Shown piece after piece: positions 23,825-34,461 of a DNA stretch of 64,000 bases. Each line of letters starts with the position of its first letter. The first letter of the stretch is position 1. Source of the stretch: Balaenoptera acutorostrata (lineage: Eukaryota; Chordata; Mammalia; Artiodactyla; Balaenopteridae). The DNA is taken from positions 36,073,269 to 36,137,268 of the forward strand of contig NC_080069.1 of the NCBI RefSeq assembly GCF_949987535.1. The letters are read 5' to 3'. Below the pieces are notes generated by a model, which was given only the letters and a program-made list of their open reading frames with translations, did no database searches and had not been told where the DNA came from. The position numbers and the translations under genes were made by a program.

Positions 23825-23833
23825 GCTGAGTCA
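23825..23833 (-). promoter_or_regulatory. Antioxidant response element core (TGACTCAGC on minus strand)
   Basis: The plus strand reads GCTGAGTCA, an exact match to the ARE/NRF2-sMaf core TGACnnnGC in reverse. It also contains an AP-1 site. It lies 345 bp upstream of the PRXL2C start codon. This is a motif match only; binding is not shown. Confidence 0.5.
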
Positions 23834-24003
23834 GAAAACGCGACAACGGTTCCGTACCTTTCCGGAGCTTCGGAACCACCGGAGCTGCGTACAGAGACTT
23901 GGCGGGGCCTAACCTGGAAGACGACATGTACGCCGCAGCTTGCCACCGCGCCCCTCACTCTCCCCGGGCGCCACAGCGGGTCTGGACGGCGCAACTCCGC
24001 GCC

Positions 24004-24066
24004 GTGCGCCCCGCCCCGCCGTGCGCCCCGCCCCGCCGTGCGCCCCGCCCCGCCGTGCGCCCCGCC
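24004..24066 (+). repeat. 17-bp GC-box minisatellite (3.7 copies)
   Basis: The unit 'gtgcgccccgccccgcc' repeats perfectly at 24004, 24021 and 24038, with a partial copy at 24055. Every unit holds an Sp1/KLF-type GC box (ccccgcccc). The array ends 111 bp before the PRXL2C ATG, inside the likely core promoter or 5' UTR. Confidence 0.95.
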
Positions 24067-24177
24067 AAGGCACGCCAGTACGGTCCGCTCTTTACGCCCA
24101 GCTTGGGTAGCGATCCGGCCCACCAAAGATTCTGACCCCCACCCTCGCGAACCAAGGGCCCGCGGATGCAGGGCGCG

Positions 24178-24381
24178 ATGGCCGCCCCATCCGTGGACCC
24201 GGTCACGCGGCAGATCAGCGGCCGCGCCGCCCCAGCCCCAGTCCCAGTCCCAAGCGGCCCCGAGAGCGGGCAGCCCCTGGCCGCCGCCGTGGCCGACCTG
24301 CCGGTGCTGGACGTCTCCGGGAGGCGGGTGCTGTTCGGCGCGCTGTTCCGGGAGCGCCGGGCTGTAGTGGTCTTCGTGCGG
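24178..24381 (+). CDS. PRXL2C: PRXL2C coding exon 1
   Basis: Codons 1-68, from MAAPSVDP to VVVFVR; the donor is CGG|GTGAGC, phase 0. The Ala/Pro-rich N-terminal 30 residues are the least conserved part. '[17 protein letters not shown]' begins the thioredoxin-like domain. An in-frame upstream ATG at 24166 in weak context would add four residues. Confidence 0.96.
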
Positions 24382-27300
24382 GTGAGCGCGGGCTGCGGGA
24401 CGATCCGGAGCAGGGACCTCACCCGCAGGCTGAGACGGAGGTTGCTTCCACGGCCTCCGCTGGGGGGTGGTTACATCGGGCCCCTGGACGGGTCCAGGGC
24501 CCGAGAGCGGAGCCCGCTGGGCCTGGCCCTTCCCGTGGTCATCCACTAGAAGCTTCCGGAATGCGAACTGCTCCTCTCGCTTCCTTGAACGGGAATGGAA
24601 AAGCAGCCCGCCAAGCCAAGGCCATTTTCTCAGCGAGCGAAGAGGCCTAGCACAGACAGGGTGCGGCCTAATTTCAATGCATATTTGGGCGCCCCGACAC
24701 CTCTTTCTACCCGTCTTGGGTGTTGTGTTAATTAGCATCACGCATAATGAAGTACTTGGTCCTTTCTGACCCCGGGGGTGTTAGTTGCTAACTTGTCCTT
24801 TTTGCCCGTATTGGGATTTCAGCATTTCCTGTGTTACATCTGCAAGGAATATGTAGAAGATCTGGCCAAAATCCCCAAGAGTTTCTTACAAGTAAGTTTC
24901 CTGAGAGTGAGCAGCAGCGAGCCCCGCTTCAGGGCGGCCTTGTGAAAATCACCTGCCATTTATAAGGAGTGCAATGGCATGAGGTGCGGAGTGCACCACC
25001 TCTCCAGCGCAGACACTCACAAACCCAGATTCTCACCATCCCACACATCTCTCCAACACCTCCAAAAAGGGGAGGCACGCGTTAGAAGTCTATTTCTGGC
25101 CTGTTCATTATTTCCTGGTTATAAACATACTAACCATAATAATAATTTTATTGTTACCTAATAACCTGCCAGTTCTCAAATGTTGATTGATAATGACCAA
25201 AAACAGACATGCTAAAAATATTTCCTTCCCTTTATTTTTGTAATAAAGACACTCCAAATAGTTGTTCGTTATAGGAAAATACTAATATATCTTAAAGGTG
25301 AAAATTTGTATTGTTAATGGAATGTATGTTCCACATTGGTCTGACAACCACATACAGGTGTGTTTCTTCAGGCATATAGAGGTTTGTCCTCAGCTGAGCT
25401 TTTGAGTGAACGCATTGGGTAGATTTTGTAAAACTAAGGTCTATTTTCAGCAGACCTTATCAATTGAGATGTGAAAGAATAAAATTGTCTGATTAAATAA
25501 CCCTACTTTAATAGTTTTTATTCTTGTTTAATGTATGCCTTTGGGGGAAGTGTAGAGAACTACTGACTATATTATTTTGAAATTCTTACTTAGCAAAAGA
25601 ATCATCTGAATTAATTGAACATTTTAGCATACATCTCTTTGCTTTGACTCACACAATTTTGCTCTTTATACCATTCTTCTAGAAGCCTATAGGTGGCATT
25701 AGAGTGGAACAAAAGAGTTGGATTAGGGGAAGTTGTATGAAACATGTGATTTCCAATAATATGTACATGTCTTTTTTCTCTCCTAAAGGAAGCAAATGTC
25801 ACTCTTATAGTGATTGGACAGTCATCCTACCATCATATTGAGGTAAATATATAGCAAATTGGGACTCTACAGGTTAGATCTCTTTCAGACATAAAAATTG
25901 TATTATTTGAATCACTAAATGTAGGCTAAATTTGCTAAAATTCAGTCAGATTATCACTATTTTTCTCCCATTTCTTTTGACAAAAATTCCAACTCTACTC
26001 TTTTTTCAGCCTTTCTGTAAACTGACTGGGTATTCTCATGAAATCTATGTTGATCCTGAGAGAGAAATTTATAAAAGATTGGGAATGAAAAGAGGTGAAG
26101 AAATTGCCTCCTCAGGTAAGACATGATATGTCTCAAGTAGAAAACACTAATGGTGTATTTCACATTTCACATATGCATATATATGCATAGGGGAACAAAT
26201 GATAAATTCATAAATCAGCCTGCTTTTTGTGATTCTAATAAGTGATCCAGATTCATGAGACTCTAAAAGATTCATTTCCTGGATGTAATGACATGGAAGG
26301 CTGTTGGCGAAGTACTAAATGAATGAAAAATGCAAGTTGCAGAGCAGTGTTTTTAGTATGATTCCATTTTTGTAAAAATAAAAACCATTTTCATAAAGAT
26401 CTATACTATATATGTGTGAAATGAAAAATGTTTTAAAAGATATTGCAATGATTACCCCAAGGCATGGGAATGAGAAAAGTGGCTTTTGAATTTTTTACAA
26501 TAAGTACATTTTACTTTTGTAATTACAAGAAAAATAATATTGCTTAATATGTTTTCATACCTCAACACCATGGCTTTGAACGCTCTATATTCTTTAATAG
26601 ATGAAATTTTAGTTTTCATTTAAAGCCCAACTCAAAGGGGCTCTTAATAGCTCTTCAAGCAGAAGCAATTGCTTCCTTCATTGTATTTTAATAGCACCTT
26701 GTACTCTATTATATACTCCATAATTGCACTTAAGGTGGTGGGTAGTATAATTAGTTGAAAAGTTTGATGTTTTATTCATCTTTATATGGTCCATATTCCC
26801 TGCCCTTACACAGTTCTTTACAATTAAGAGTATAATAAGCTTTAGGTGAACTATTTATATGTATTTTAGGTAGAAAGAACTTGGCTTCTGAAATACCAAA
26901 TAAGAGAACTCAACTTGAACTCAAATCACTTACTCTCAACAAATGCTGAGAATGACACCCATGGCACCCACTGTGTTGGATGTTCCCGGGAGGACTGTGA
27001 TAAAAGACACAGCCCCTGCCAACCCAATGCTCATAATCTACTCCGGGAGACAGAAGCAAACAGTCAACTACATTACAGTTTAGGGCTCATAAAAGAGGAG
27101 AGCATGTACTGGCAATACCTATAATGCAGAAATGCCTATAACACCAGAAATGCACAGGGAGAGAAGAATCTGGGAAGGCTTCTCAGAGGCGGTGTTGTCT
27201 AAGCTCATTCTTTAAGGAGTTAGCTGGGTGAAGTGAGGCTGGGAATGGTGCAGCTGACGGAAAGTAGCACGCGCAAAAGCACACAGGTATGAAAAAATGT

Positions 27301-30300
27301 GACTGTTGGAGAAGTGCAGTTCCCTGTGTCTGGCCAGAGTCTAGGAGCCAGCTGGGGGATTGTGTGAGCCAGGGGACTGAGTCTGGGAACATGCCAAGGA
27401 GTTTGGATTTGTTCTGGAGGCAGTGGGGGAGTCATAAAAGTATTATATTTGAGTGGAGAAGTGATACAGTCTTGTTGCCAGGTGGAGGAGCAATTGGAAT
27501 GTGCCAAATGGGAGTCATTGATATTCTTGACAGGTTTGTAGTAATAGGCTAGAAAGAAATGACACGGCCTGAAGTAGAGGTGCAGAGGGACAGATCACAG
27601 AGCTACTTATGAGGTAGAGTTGACAGGATCCCTTTACTGAAGTTTTTAAAGAAAGCAACCTAAACTTTATTAAAACCAATGATGAGGTAGCATAAATACA
27701 GAATTTGCTCTTTTTTGCCCCTCTCTTTTTAGTATAGGAAATTGCAACAGTACAGATTGTGAACCTTCATCTTTGGTAGACTGTTTTCCTGTGCTATAGG
27801 AGAGTCTCAGCATGTGTAAGGTCTGTTTGTCATTTAGCCACTTTAGATATAAACTGTGAGTTTCACTTTAGTAACACCTCACCATTCATTGCCTCAATAA
27901 AGATGTGGAATTGCAAAGAAAACATGAATTTAAAGCAAAATACATGCTTGTGATTATAAGAGAGAGTATATTCAAATCATTTAAACTCCTTTGATCTGTG
28001 TTAAAGTACTGTATTTCCAAACAGAAAACATTAGGTTCTCACAAAATAATTTTTTAAAGTTCCTACCTGAAAAAGCACAAATCTCAGAATCAGTTTCAGA
28101 ATAATCCTACTTGAAAATTATGACACTGAAAATAAAATATAATAATTTAAAATTAATGGGACAGTTTATAAAGACAAAGAGTAAGAAAATAAAGCCACTA
28201 AATTCAAGGGAGTAATGGGTTTACCCAGTATTTCGTTTTCCCTTACTTGATAATAAGCCAATTTATGGTGTTAAATCTATAATGATTACTGTAGACAGCA
28301 GATAAGCACAATGCAGAAAACATGCCTCTTATAATACTTACTTAATCTAATGTTTCAAGTTAAAATTCTGGTCTTGAGTCCAAGAATCAAACTAAGAGGA
28401 AAAAATGAAAAACAAGAGTTTTACACATAACTAAATTCTTACTAGCAAAATTAGATTGTGCTTTACAGCAAAGATTGTGAAATTCTAGGTTGTGAATCTT
28501 CTTCAATTGAATTTCTAAAATTTCAGAAATGTTAAATGACCCTTCTTCAGATATGAGGAGATAGTTTGGATTTATGAACATCTATTTTAAGTGTAAAATC
28601 CTAAAAACAGTAAACTTTAGTCCTTTACCCATGTCTCTAAGCTAATGAGCCTGTATTTGTTTCTTGGTGAGATGAATGTCCATCCCAATATAAACATGAA
28701 AGAAATAGAAAAGTTGGAGAGATGAAGGAAATAATAGGTATCAGGATATATTAAGGAATCAGGCAGGTCAAAGGCAGCATAATCATCAAAATAAAAAGCA
28801 AAAAGCACTAGTAGGAGCCGACCGCAGGGCTGAGGGTTGGGCTCTGTGCTGCGACCCGGCAGGAGAAGATGAACGGGACTGGTAACTGCTGTACACTGGT
28901 GGACGTGCACCCGGAGGGGCAGACGGTGAGCAAGAGGACCTGGGCCATGGTGTCTTGCTGCTCAACCAGTCATTCTCTGGCCTCAGAACTGGTGGAGTCC
29001 AAAATTTAAAAAAACTAAAAAGATGTAAAAGGCAGGGATAGGAAAAAGATAAGTTACAAGAAAGGTAGAGACTGAGTTTCTTTACTCAAAGGGAGTGGAG
29101 GACTTCCCCGGTCGCGCAGTGGTTAAGAATCCGCCTGCCAATGCAGGGGACCCGGGTTCGAGCCCTTGTCCGGGAAGATCCCACATGCCGCGGAGCAACT
29201 AAGCCCATGCGCCACAACTACTGAGCCTGCGCTCTAGAGCCCATGAGCCACAACTGCTGAGACCACGTGCTGCAACTACTGAAGCAACAAGAGAAGCCAC
29301 CGCAATGAGAAGCCCACACACCGCAACGAAGAGTAGCCCCCACTAGCAGCCAACTAGAGAAAGCCTGTGCGCAGCAACAAAGACCCAACCCAGCCAAAAG
29401 TAAATAAATAAATAAAATATTAAATTACTTTAAAAAAAAGAGGGGGGAGTGGAAGTGAAGTATCAGTTACTGTGAGAAAGGAAATAGAAAAACTGACAGC
29501 CAAGCAAAGATGGAGTGGTAGCTATAGTTGCTATTGTTACAGCTAAACCGCAAAGTCTCAGTCGCATAACGTGGGAGAAGGTTCTTTTTCTTTCACATTT
29601 CAAGAAGGGTATATCTATTGCGTGCTTCTCCAAGCAGCAATTCGGGGACACAGTAGGAAAGACTCAGGCCCTTTCCATCTTGTGGCTCTGCCATTGTCAA
29701 TCCAAACTTCAAAGGATGAAGAAGGAACATGGAGAATCACTCCTGAGAGGTTTTTAGGAGGTGCCCTGGAAGTGGCACACATCATTTTACTCATTGGTTA
29801 GAGTGTAGTCACATAGCCGTACCAAACTCCAGGAAGTGTTTAGCTGTGGTCCCAGAAAGAGGAAACGGGTTTTGACCAGCGTATAACAGTCTGTGCCACA
29901 ATGTCTCCTGAAGAGGAATGTAGTTATCTATTAGTTGGTAAGAGACTAAACAAAACATAAATGGGGGATTAAAAAGGAAAGCACTACCAGTTTGGTAAGT
30001 CTGTAGCTGACATTTTTCTGTGGCAGAAAATGATCTGGGTGTGTCATCACTTCTTCCTTTAAAGCAGTAGTTCTCAACCAGGAACAATTTTGACCCCTGC
30101 CCCCAGGGGACATTTGGCATTGTCTGGAGACATTTTCAGTTGTCACAGCTTGGTGAATGGTGGTTGCTATGGCATCTAGTAGGTACAGAGAGCAAGGATG
30201 ATGATAATCACCCCACATTGCACAGGACAAAGAATTATCTGGTCTAAAACATCAGTAATGAAAGGCTGAGAACTGTTCTTTGAAGGAAGAAAAAAAGACA

Positions 30301-33300
30301 AGTCAAAAGTAAGATGACACATAAGAAAGAGACTGTTTTCTAGAAATACTGTTATCTTAATATCTAATCAACTATAAAATGACAACATCTAAAGACAATT
30401 CCTAATATTTCAGGACAGAGCCCCCATATAAAATCAAATATACTCTCAGGAAGCATTCGGAGCCTGTGGCGGGCAGTGACTGGCCCTCTTTTTGATTTTC
30501 AAGGAGATCCAGCTCAGCAAGGTGGAACACTCATTTTAGGTCCAGGTAAGCATCAAAGCCCAACTTCAGCAGTACACTTCTCGTGCTTTTTAGAAGTCCA
30601 GAGGCCATCCACTTTCTTTATAAAATAGCCACCATGTAAAAATGGGCAACTGGACATGGTAACAGTCAGGATGCTGTGCTTTCATAGGGGTCATCGTTTG
30701 TTTTCAAATGCTCCTGTGTATTTTTGATGTTTGTTTACTGGATGTAATGTGGCCATGATTCCATACCTGAGTGATTCCAGGTATTTGGGATAGAAGAAAT
30801 CAGCATTGGTTTGGTGACTTGTATGTGGCTATAACACTCTTTAAAAATTTCAGTGGAGGCGAACATTTTCAAATGGGAGAAAACCATCAAGAACTTTTTT
30901 TTGTCAATAGAAGAATCAAATCTAGTTATTTATTTCTAACAAAACTAGCAGACTTGCCCTATGTCAGAAAGCAAGTCAAGGGGAATTCCCTGGCAGTCAG
31001 ACTCAGTGCTTCCACTGCAGGGGGCATGGGTTCGATCATGGTCAGGGAACTAAGATCCTGCATGCTGAGCAGCGTGGCCAAAAAAAGGGAAGCAAGTCAA
31101 CCCTAGGGGCAGCTTATTCAGTAACAGTTACTCTAAGCTGCATCCTTTAAATAGCTTTCTTTTTTTATTTAATTTAATTTTTATTTTATATTGGAGTATA
31201 GTTGATTTACAATGTTGTGTTAGTTTCAGGTGTACAGCAAAGTGATTCAATTATACTTATAGATATATCCATTCTTTTTCAAATTCTTTTCCCATATAGG
31301 TTATTACAGAATATTGAGTAGAGTTCCCTGTGCTATACAGTAGGTCCTTGTTGATTATCTATTTTATATATAGTAGTGTATATATGTTAATCCCAAACTC
31401 CTAATTTATCCCTCCCCCCACCTTTCCCCTTTGGTAACCATAAGTTTGTTTTTGAAGTCTGTGAGTCTGTTTCTGTTTTGTAAATAAGTTCATTTGTATT
31501 TTTTTTAGATTCCACATATAAGTAATGTCATATGATATTTGTCTTTCTTTGTCTGACTTACTTCATTTAGTATGATAATTCCTAGGTCCATCCATGTAGC
31601 TGCAAATGGCATTATTTCATTCTTTTTTGTGGCTGAGTAATATCCCATTGTATAAATGTACCACATCTTCTTTATCCATTCATCTGTCCATGGACATTTA
31701 GGTTGCTTCCATGTCCTGGCTATTGTAAATAGTGCTGTAATGAACATTGGGGTGCGTGTATCTTTTTGAATTATGGATTTCTCTGGATATATGAACAGGA
31801 GTGGGATTGCTGGATCATAAGGTGGTTCTGTATTTAGTTTTTTAAGGAACCTCCATACTGTTCTCCATAGTGGTTGTACCAATTTACATTCCCACCAACA
31901 GTGTAGAAGGGTTCCCTTTTCTCCACACCCTCTCCAGCATTTATTGTTTGTAGACTTTTTGATGATGGCCATTCTGACTGATGTGAGGTGATACCTCATT
32001 GTATCAGTAGTTTTGATTTGCATTTCTTTAATAATTAGCGATGCTGAGCATCTTTTCGTGTGCTTTTTGGCCATCTGTATGTCTTCTTTGGAGGAATGTC
32101 TATTTAGATCTTCTGCCCATTTTTTTATTGGGTTGTTTTTTTGATATCGAGCTGCATGAGCTGTTTGTATATTTTGGAGATTAATCCCTTGTGGGTTGCT
32201 TTGTTTGGACATATTTTCTCCCATTCTGTGGGTTGTCTTTTCATTTTGTTTATGGTTTCCTTTGCTGTGCAAAAGCTTTTAAGTTTAATTAGGTCCCATT
32301 TGTTTATTTTTGTTTTTATTTTCATTACTCTAGGAGGTGGATCCAAAAGATATTGCTGTGATTTATGTCAAAGAATGTTCTGCCTGTGTTTTCCTCTAGG
32401 AGTTTTATAGTATCCAGTCTTACATTTAGGTCTTTAATCCATTTTGAGTTTACTTTTGTATATGTTGTTAGAAAATGTTCTAATTTCATTCTTTTATATG
32501 TGGCTGTCCATTTTTCCCAGCACCCCTTATTGAAGAAACTGCTTTTTCTCCATTGTATATTCTTGCCTCCTTTGTGGTAGATTAATTGACCATAGGTGCA
32601 TGGGTTTAGTTCTGGGCTGTCTACCCTGTTCCATTGATCTATAAATAGTTTTACTGATCAATTTGTACCACCTGAAATTCCTTTGGCTTCCCTCTACTAA
32701 ATGGTTGGGCATTGGATGTTGTAAACTGATTTTTCTTGGTTCTTCTTCATGTTTAAAACTGTTCATATTAGTGAGCATAGCTTCTACAAGTTATAAAATT
32801 AACATTTACTTTAATAAATTCCAGATGTCTATAAGGAAGTCTTTAGAAGGAGGATTTTGACCAAATATCATAACTTTTTTGGTTTTTTTGCAGCTGGAAC
32901 ACTATAGCTAGCTAAAATCTTTCATTTTATTTAATCTCCCTTTCCCTCTCTCTCGTGAATTTACACTAGTTAGACTAGCCAAAAAAAAAAAAAAGCTTTG
33001 TTTTATGAGAATATATCCTGTAAATTAGCCCAGAATGACACTGAGCCATATTTCTGAATGAATTATTTCCATCCTCAGACTTGTAAGGCATTATTTTTTG
33101 AGTCCCTCATCTCCAGGTTTCAGCATCATTTGAGCACACGTTCTGTTGTGTAAGAATGAAGAGCACACAGAAAGCATCATTTGTGTGCCAAGTTGGGAGC
33201 AGACTTAATAAAATTTTGGTACTACCCACTGGAAAAATTGTAGCTCCTTTAAGGAAAGAGCTGGGTTTACCTACTTATTTATACAAATCTCTTACACGGT

Positions 33301-34168
33301 TAACCAAGTATTTCATTTTGCCTTATTTGATAATAAGCCAGTTTATGATATTAAATCTACAGTGATTACTGTAGACAGCAGATAAATACAATGCAGAAAA
33401 CATGCCTCATAATATTTACTAATCTAATGTTTTAAGTTAAAATTCTGGTCTTGAGTCCAAGAATCAAAGTAAACAGAGCACAGACTATAAATTACGACTA
33501 TTTTATTTGAGCAGATAAAAGAATTGTGAACATCTAAGTGTATTGTAACTGATTGTCTTAATGCCCTTATTTTTTTCAGCCTCTTTTGGTCTATGGTTAT
33601 AATGTAGATAGCCTATTAAATCAGTATTTGGGAGTGAATTTTTTAAGGAAGTGCTTTATTCTATTATTACATTTAAGAAACAGATGATTTTCCAGCTTGA
33701 TATTTATGCTAGTTCCATATTCTGCCTGTCTGTTTGACAGGATATTTTATTTAATTACATTTAATAAAACCTAACAGATGGTTATAATTTAAGAATCTTT
33801 CCCCTTGGATCTCATAAAACATTAAGTATTAGCCTTATTTAACGATAATTTTTGTCATGCTTTATTACCTTAATTAAAAATTATTATGTCATTATATAGA
33901 GAATATTATGTACTCCAGGTAAATAATTTTTTCTTTTTTACTAATTTAAAGTTAAAATGCTTCCTTGATTCTAGTAAGCAATAAATCTAATGAATAACAC
34001 TGTATGTCAACCTTTACCTTTTATTCTTATTCTCTTCTAGGTAACAACATCCATTTTATACACCGTGATAGGAATAGGTTGGATCACAAACCCATCAACT
34101 CTGTTTTACAGCTTGTAGGAGTTCAGCACGTGGACTTTACAAGCAGACCTTCAGTTATCCATGTGTGA
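24178..34168 (+). CDS. PRXL2C: Peroxiredoxin-like 2C (AAED1), complete gene, 6 coding exons
   Basis: The coding sequence joins 24178-24381, 24823-24891, 25789-25842, 26010-26115, 30414-30545 and 34041-34168, giving 693 bp and 230 residues without a stop. It matches human PRXL2C/AAED1 (226 residues) almost throughout, with the extra residues in the variable N-terminus. The fold is the AhpC/TSA-type thioredoxin-like fold of the PRXL2 family; a CxxC pair (C72-Y-I-C75, encoded by exon 2) sits where the redox centre is expected. The protein ends '[10 protein letters not shown]'. I chose the ATG at 24178 over the in-frame ATG at 24166 because it has G at -3 and +4 and matches the known start. All introns are GT-AG. 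The gene lies upstream of CDC14B in the same orientation, as in human. The precise enzymatic activity of this family member is not settled. Confidence 0.97.
24823..24891 (+). CDS. PRXL2C: PRXL2C coding exon 2 (CxxC exon)
   Basis: Codons 69-91, '[16 protein letters not shown]...FLQ'; acceptor ttgggatttcag, donor CAA|GTAAGT, phase 0. It encodes the C72-x-x-C75 pair. The exon is only 69 bp. Confidence 0.97.
25789..25842 (+). CDS. PRXL2C: PRXL2C coding exon 3
   Basis: A 54-bp microexon-sized unit coding '[18 protein letters not shown]' (92-109). The acceptor is tctctcctaaag and the donor GAG|GTAAAT, phase 0. Confidence 0.97.
26010..26115 (+). CDS. PRXL2C: PRXL2C coding exon 4
   Basis: Codons 110-144 plus the first base of 145, '[18 protein letters not shown]' onward. 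The acceptor ttttttcag follows a strong pyrimidine tract; the donor is TCAG|GTAAGA, phase 1. Intron 3 before it is just 167 bp. Confidence 0.97.
26250..26560 (+). mobile_element. Ancient LINE fragment in PRXL2C intron 4
   Basis: 'aatgcaagttgcagagcagtg' and 'tagtatgattccatttttg' followed by 'gcaatgattacccc' follow the 3' region of an ancient LINE also seen at 34580-34850 and 48570-48780. Confidence 0.5.
28224..28395 (+). repeat. 172-bp direct repeat, copy A (intron 4 of PRXL2C)
   Basis: The segment from 'ccagtatttcg' to 'ccaagaatcaaact' recurs at 33303-33474 with about 90% identity by eye and nearly the same length. It includes 'gattactgtagacagcagata' and 'gttaaaattctggtcttgag'. The flanks do not align, and it resembles no SINE or LINE that I know. 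Confidence 0.9.
28812..29023 (+). pseudogene. GC-rich fragment, possible processed pseudogene
   Basis: A GC-rich island in AT-rich intron 4 carries an ATG at 28869 with a short reading frame ([18 protein letters not shown]...) of about 47 codons. It is followed by an A-rich tail (about 29004-29022). 'aaaaagca' on the left and 'aaaaggca' on the right could be a target duplication. I do not recognise the parent gene. An unrecognised retroposed 5' fragment is the simplest reading. Confidence 0.35.
29101..29444 (+). mobile_element. CHR-type SINE (long form) in PRXL2C intron 4
   Basis: Head 'gacttccccggtcgcgcag', tail 'aaataaataaataaaatatt'. The short duplication 'gggagtgga' is at 29091-29099 and 29445-29453. 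It is in the sense orientation of the host gene. Confidence 0.93.
30064..30275 (+). mobile_element. MER5A-type hAT MITE in PRXL2C intron 4
   Basis: It begins 'cagtagttctcaaccagg' and ends 'ggctgagaactg', which are the imperfect inverted ends of MER5A, with 'ggggacatttggcattgtctgg' inside. It is non-autonomous and lies 140 bp upstream of exon 5. Confidence 0.9.
30414..30545 (+). CDS. PRXL2C: PRXL2C coding exon 5 (symmetric, phase 1-1)
   Basis: 132 bp coding from the split Gly145 to the split Gly189, including '[16 protein letters not shown]' and 'GGTLILGPG'. Acceptor cctaatatttcag, donor CCAG|GTAAGC. Because both ends are phase 1, skipping it keeps the frame and removes 44 residues. Near-identical 172-bp repeats lie in the introns on both sides. 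Confidence 0.97.
30980..31089 (+). mobile_element. CHR-type SINE (short form) in PRXL2C intron 5
   Basis: 'ggggaattccctggcag' head, ends 'gtggccaaaaaaa'. Target duplication 'aagcaagtcaa' at 30969-30979 and 31090-31100. Confidence 0.93.
31159..32642 (-). mobile_element. LINE-1, 5'-truncated, antisense in PRXL2C intron 5
   Basis: About 1.48 kb of L1 on the minus strand with its T-tail at the left. The frame 32272-31505 codes 255 residues of the ORF2 C-terminus without a stop, including '[12 protein letters not shown]' and '[11 protein letters not shown]'. An upstream segment in another frame (32346-32125) shows it is already frameshifted. A target duplication 'aaatagcttt'/'aaatagtttt' lies at 31149 and 32643. 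The element is antisense to the gene, the usual tolerated orientation. Confidence 0.92.
33303..33474 (+). repeat. 172-bp direct repeat, copy B (intron 5 of PRXL2C)
   Basis: Partner of 28224-28395, same orientation, about 5.08 kb apart. Exon 5 (30414-30545) lies between the copies. Shared core phrases are 'gattactgtagacagcagata' and 'gtcttgagtccaagaatcaa'. Confidence 0.9.
34041..34168 (+). CDS. PRXL2C: PRXL2C coding exon 6 and stop
   Basis: Starts after tctcttctag; codes '[17 protein letters not shown]' to the terminal 'SVIHV', with TGA at 34166-34168. A 3' UTR of uncertain length follows. Confidence 0.97.
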
Positions 34169-34350
34169 CATTACAGACTCTGTCGCTTTCTAATGGACCT
34201 TGGGATATGACCTGAATTGTGGGAATGCAGTATACTTGTGCAGTGCCTAACTTGTTGGCTCTTCCCAGCCTTTGAGGAGTTATGAAACCATAAAGAGACC
34301 ACCAGTTGAATAGCATGCTGAGAGGCATCAGTTGTCAAAAATGTGACATA

Positions 34351-34461
34351 TATTTATAATTTTATAGCTTTTAAAGTTTTATTTTCTATAAAAATTTTTG
34401 TAAAAAAAGTTAAATTTTATTTTTGCAAAATAGAACTTTAAAAGCTATAAAATTATAAATA
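34351..34461. repeat. Perfect 28-bp inverted repeat (hairpin) in PRXL2C 3' region
   Basis: The arm at 34351-34378, 'tatttataattttatagctt..', is the exact complement of 34434-34461, with a 55-nt AT-rich loop that itself pairs imperfectly. It begins 183 bp after the stop codon. It may be a small palindromic transposon (MITE) or a local inversion duplication. Confidence 0.95.

Larger units (their letters stand above)
23815..24560 (+). promoter_or_regulatory. PRXL2C: CpG-island promoter of PRXL2C
   Basis: CpG dinucleotides and GC content rise sharply from about 23815 and fall after about 24560. The island covers the likely transcription start, coding exon 1 and the start of intron 1. There is no TATA box near the ATG. 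GC boxes at 24004-24066 and an ARE core at 23825 lie within it, so a TATA-less, dispersed-start promoter is likely. Confidence 0.8.

Noticed and set aside
24166..24177. Alternative PRXL2C start at the upstream in-frame ATG
   Set aside because: Weak context (C at -3 and +4) and it does not match the known protein start; the ATG at 24178 has a good context.
23764..24741. 325-codon minus-strand frame over the PRXL2C promoter and exon 1
   Set aside because: It is the antisense shadow of a CpG island and of exon 1; composition is Arg/Gly/Pro-rich, and no domain or splice structure is visible.
31505..32272. 255-codon open frame in PRXL2C intron 5
   Set aside because: It is the C-terminus of LINE-1 ORF2 in a truncated antisense L1, not a host gene.
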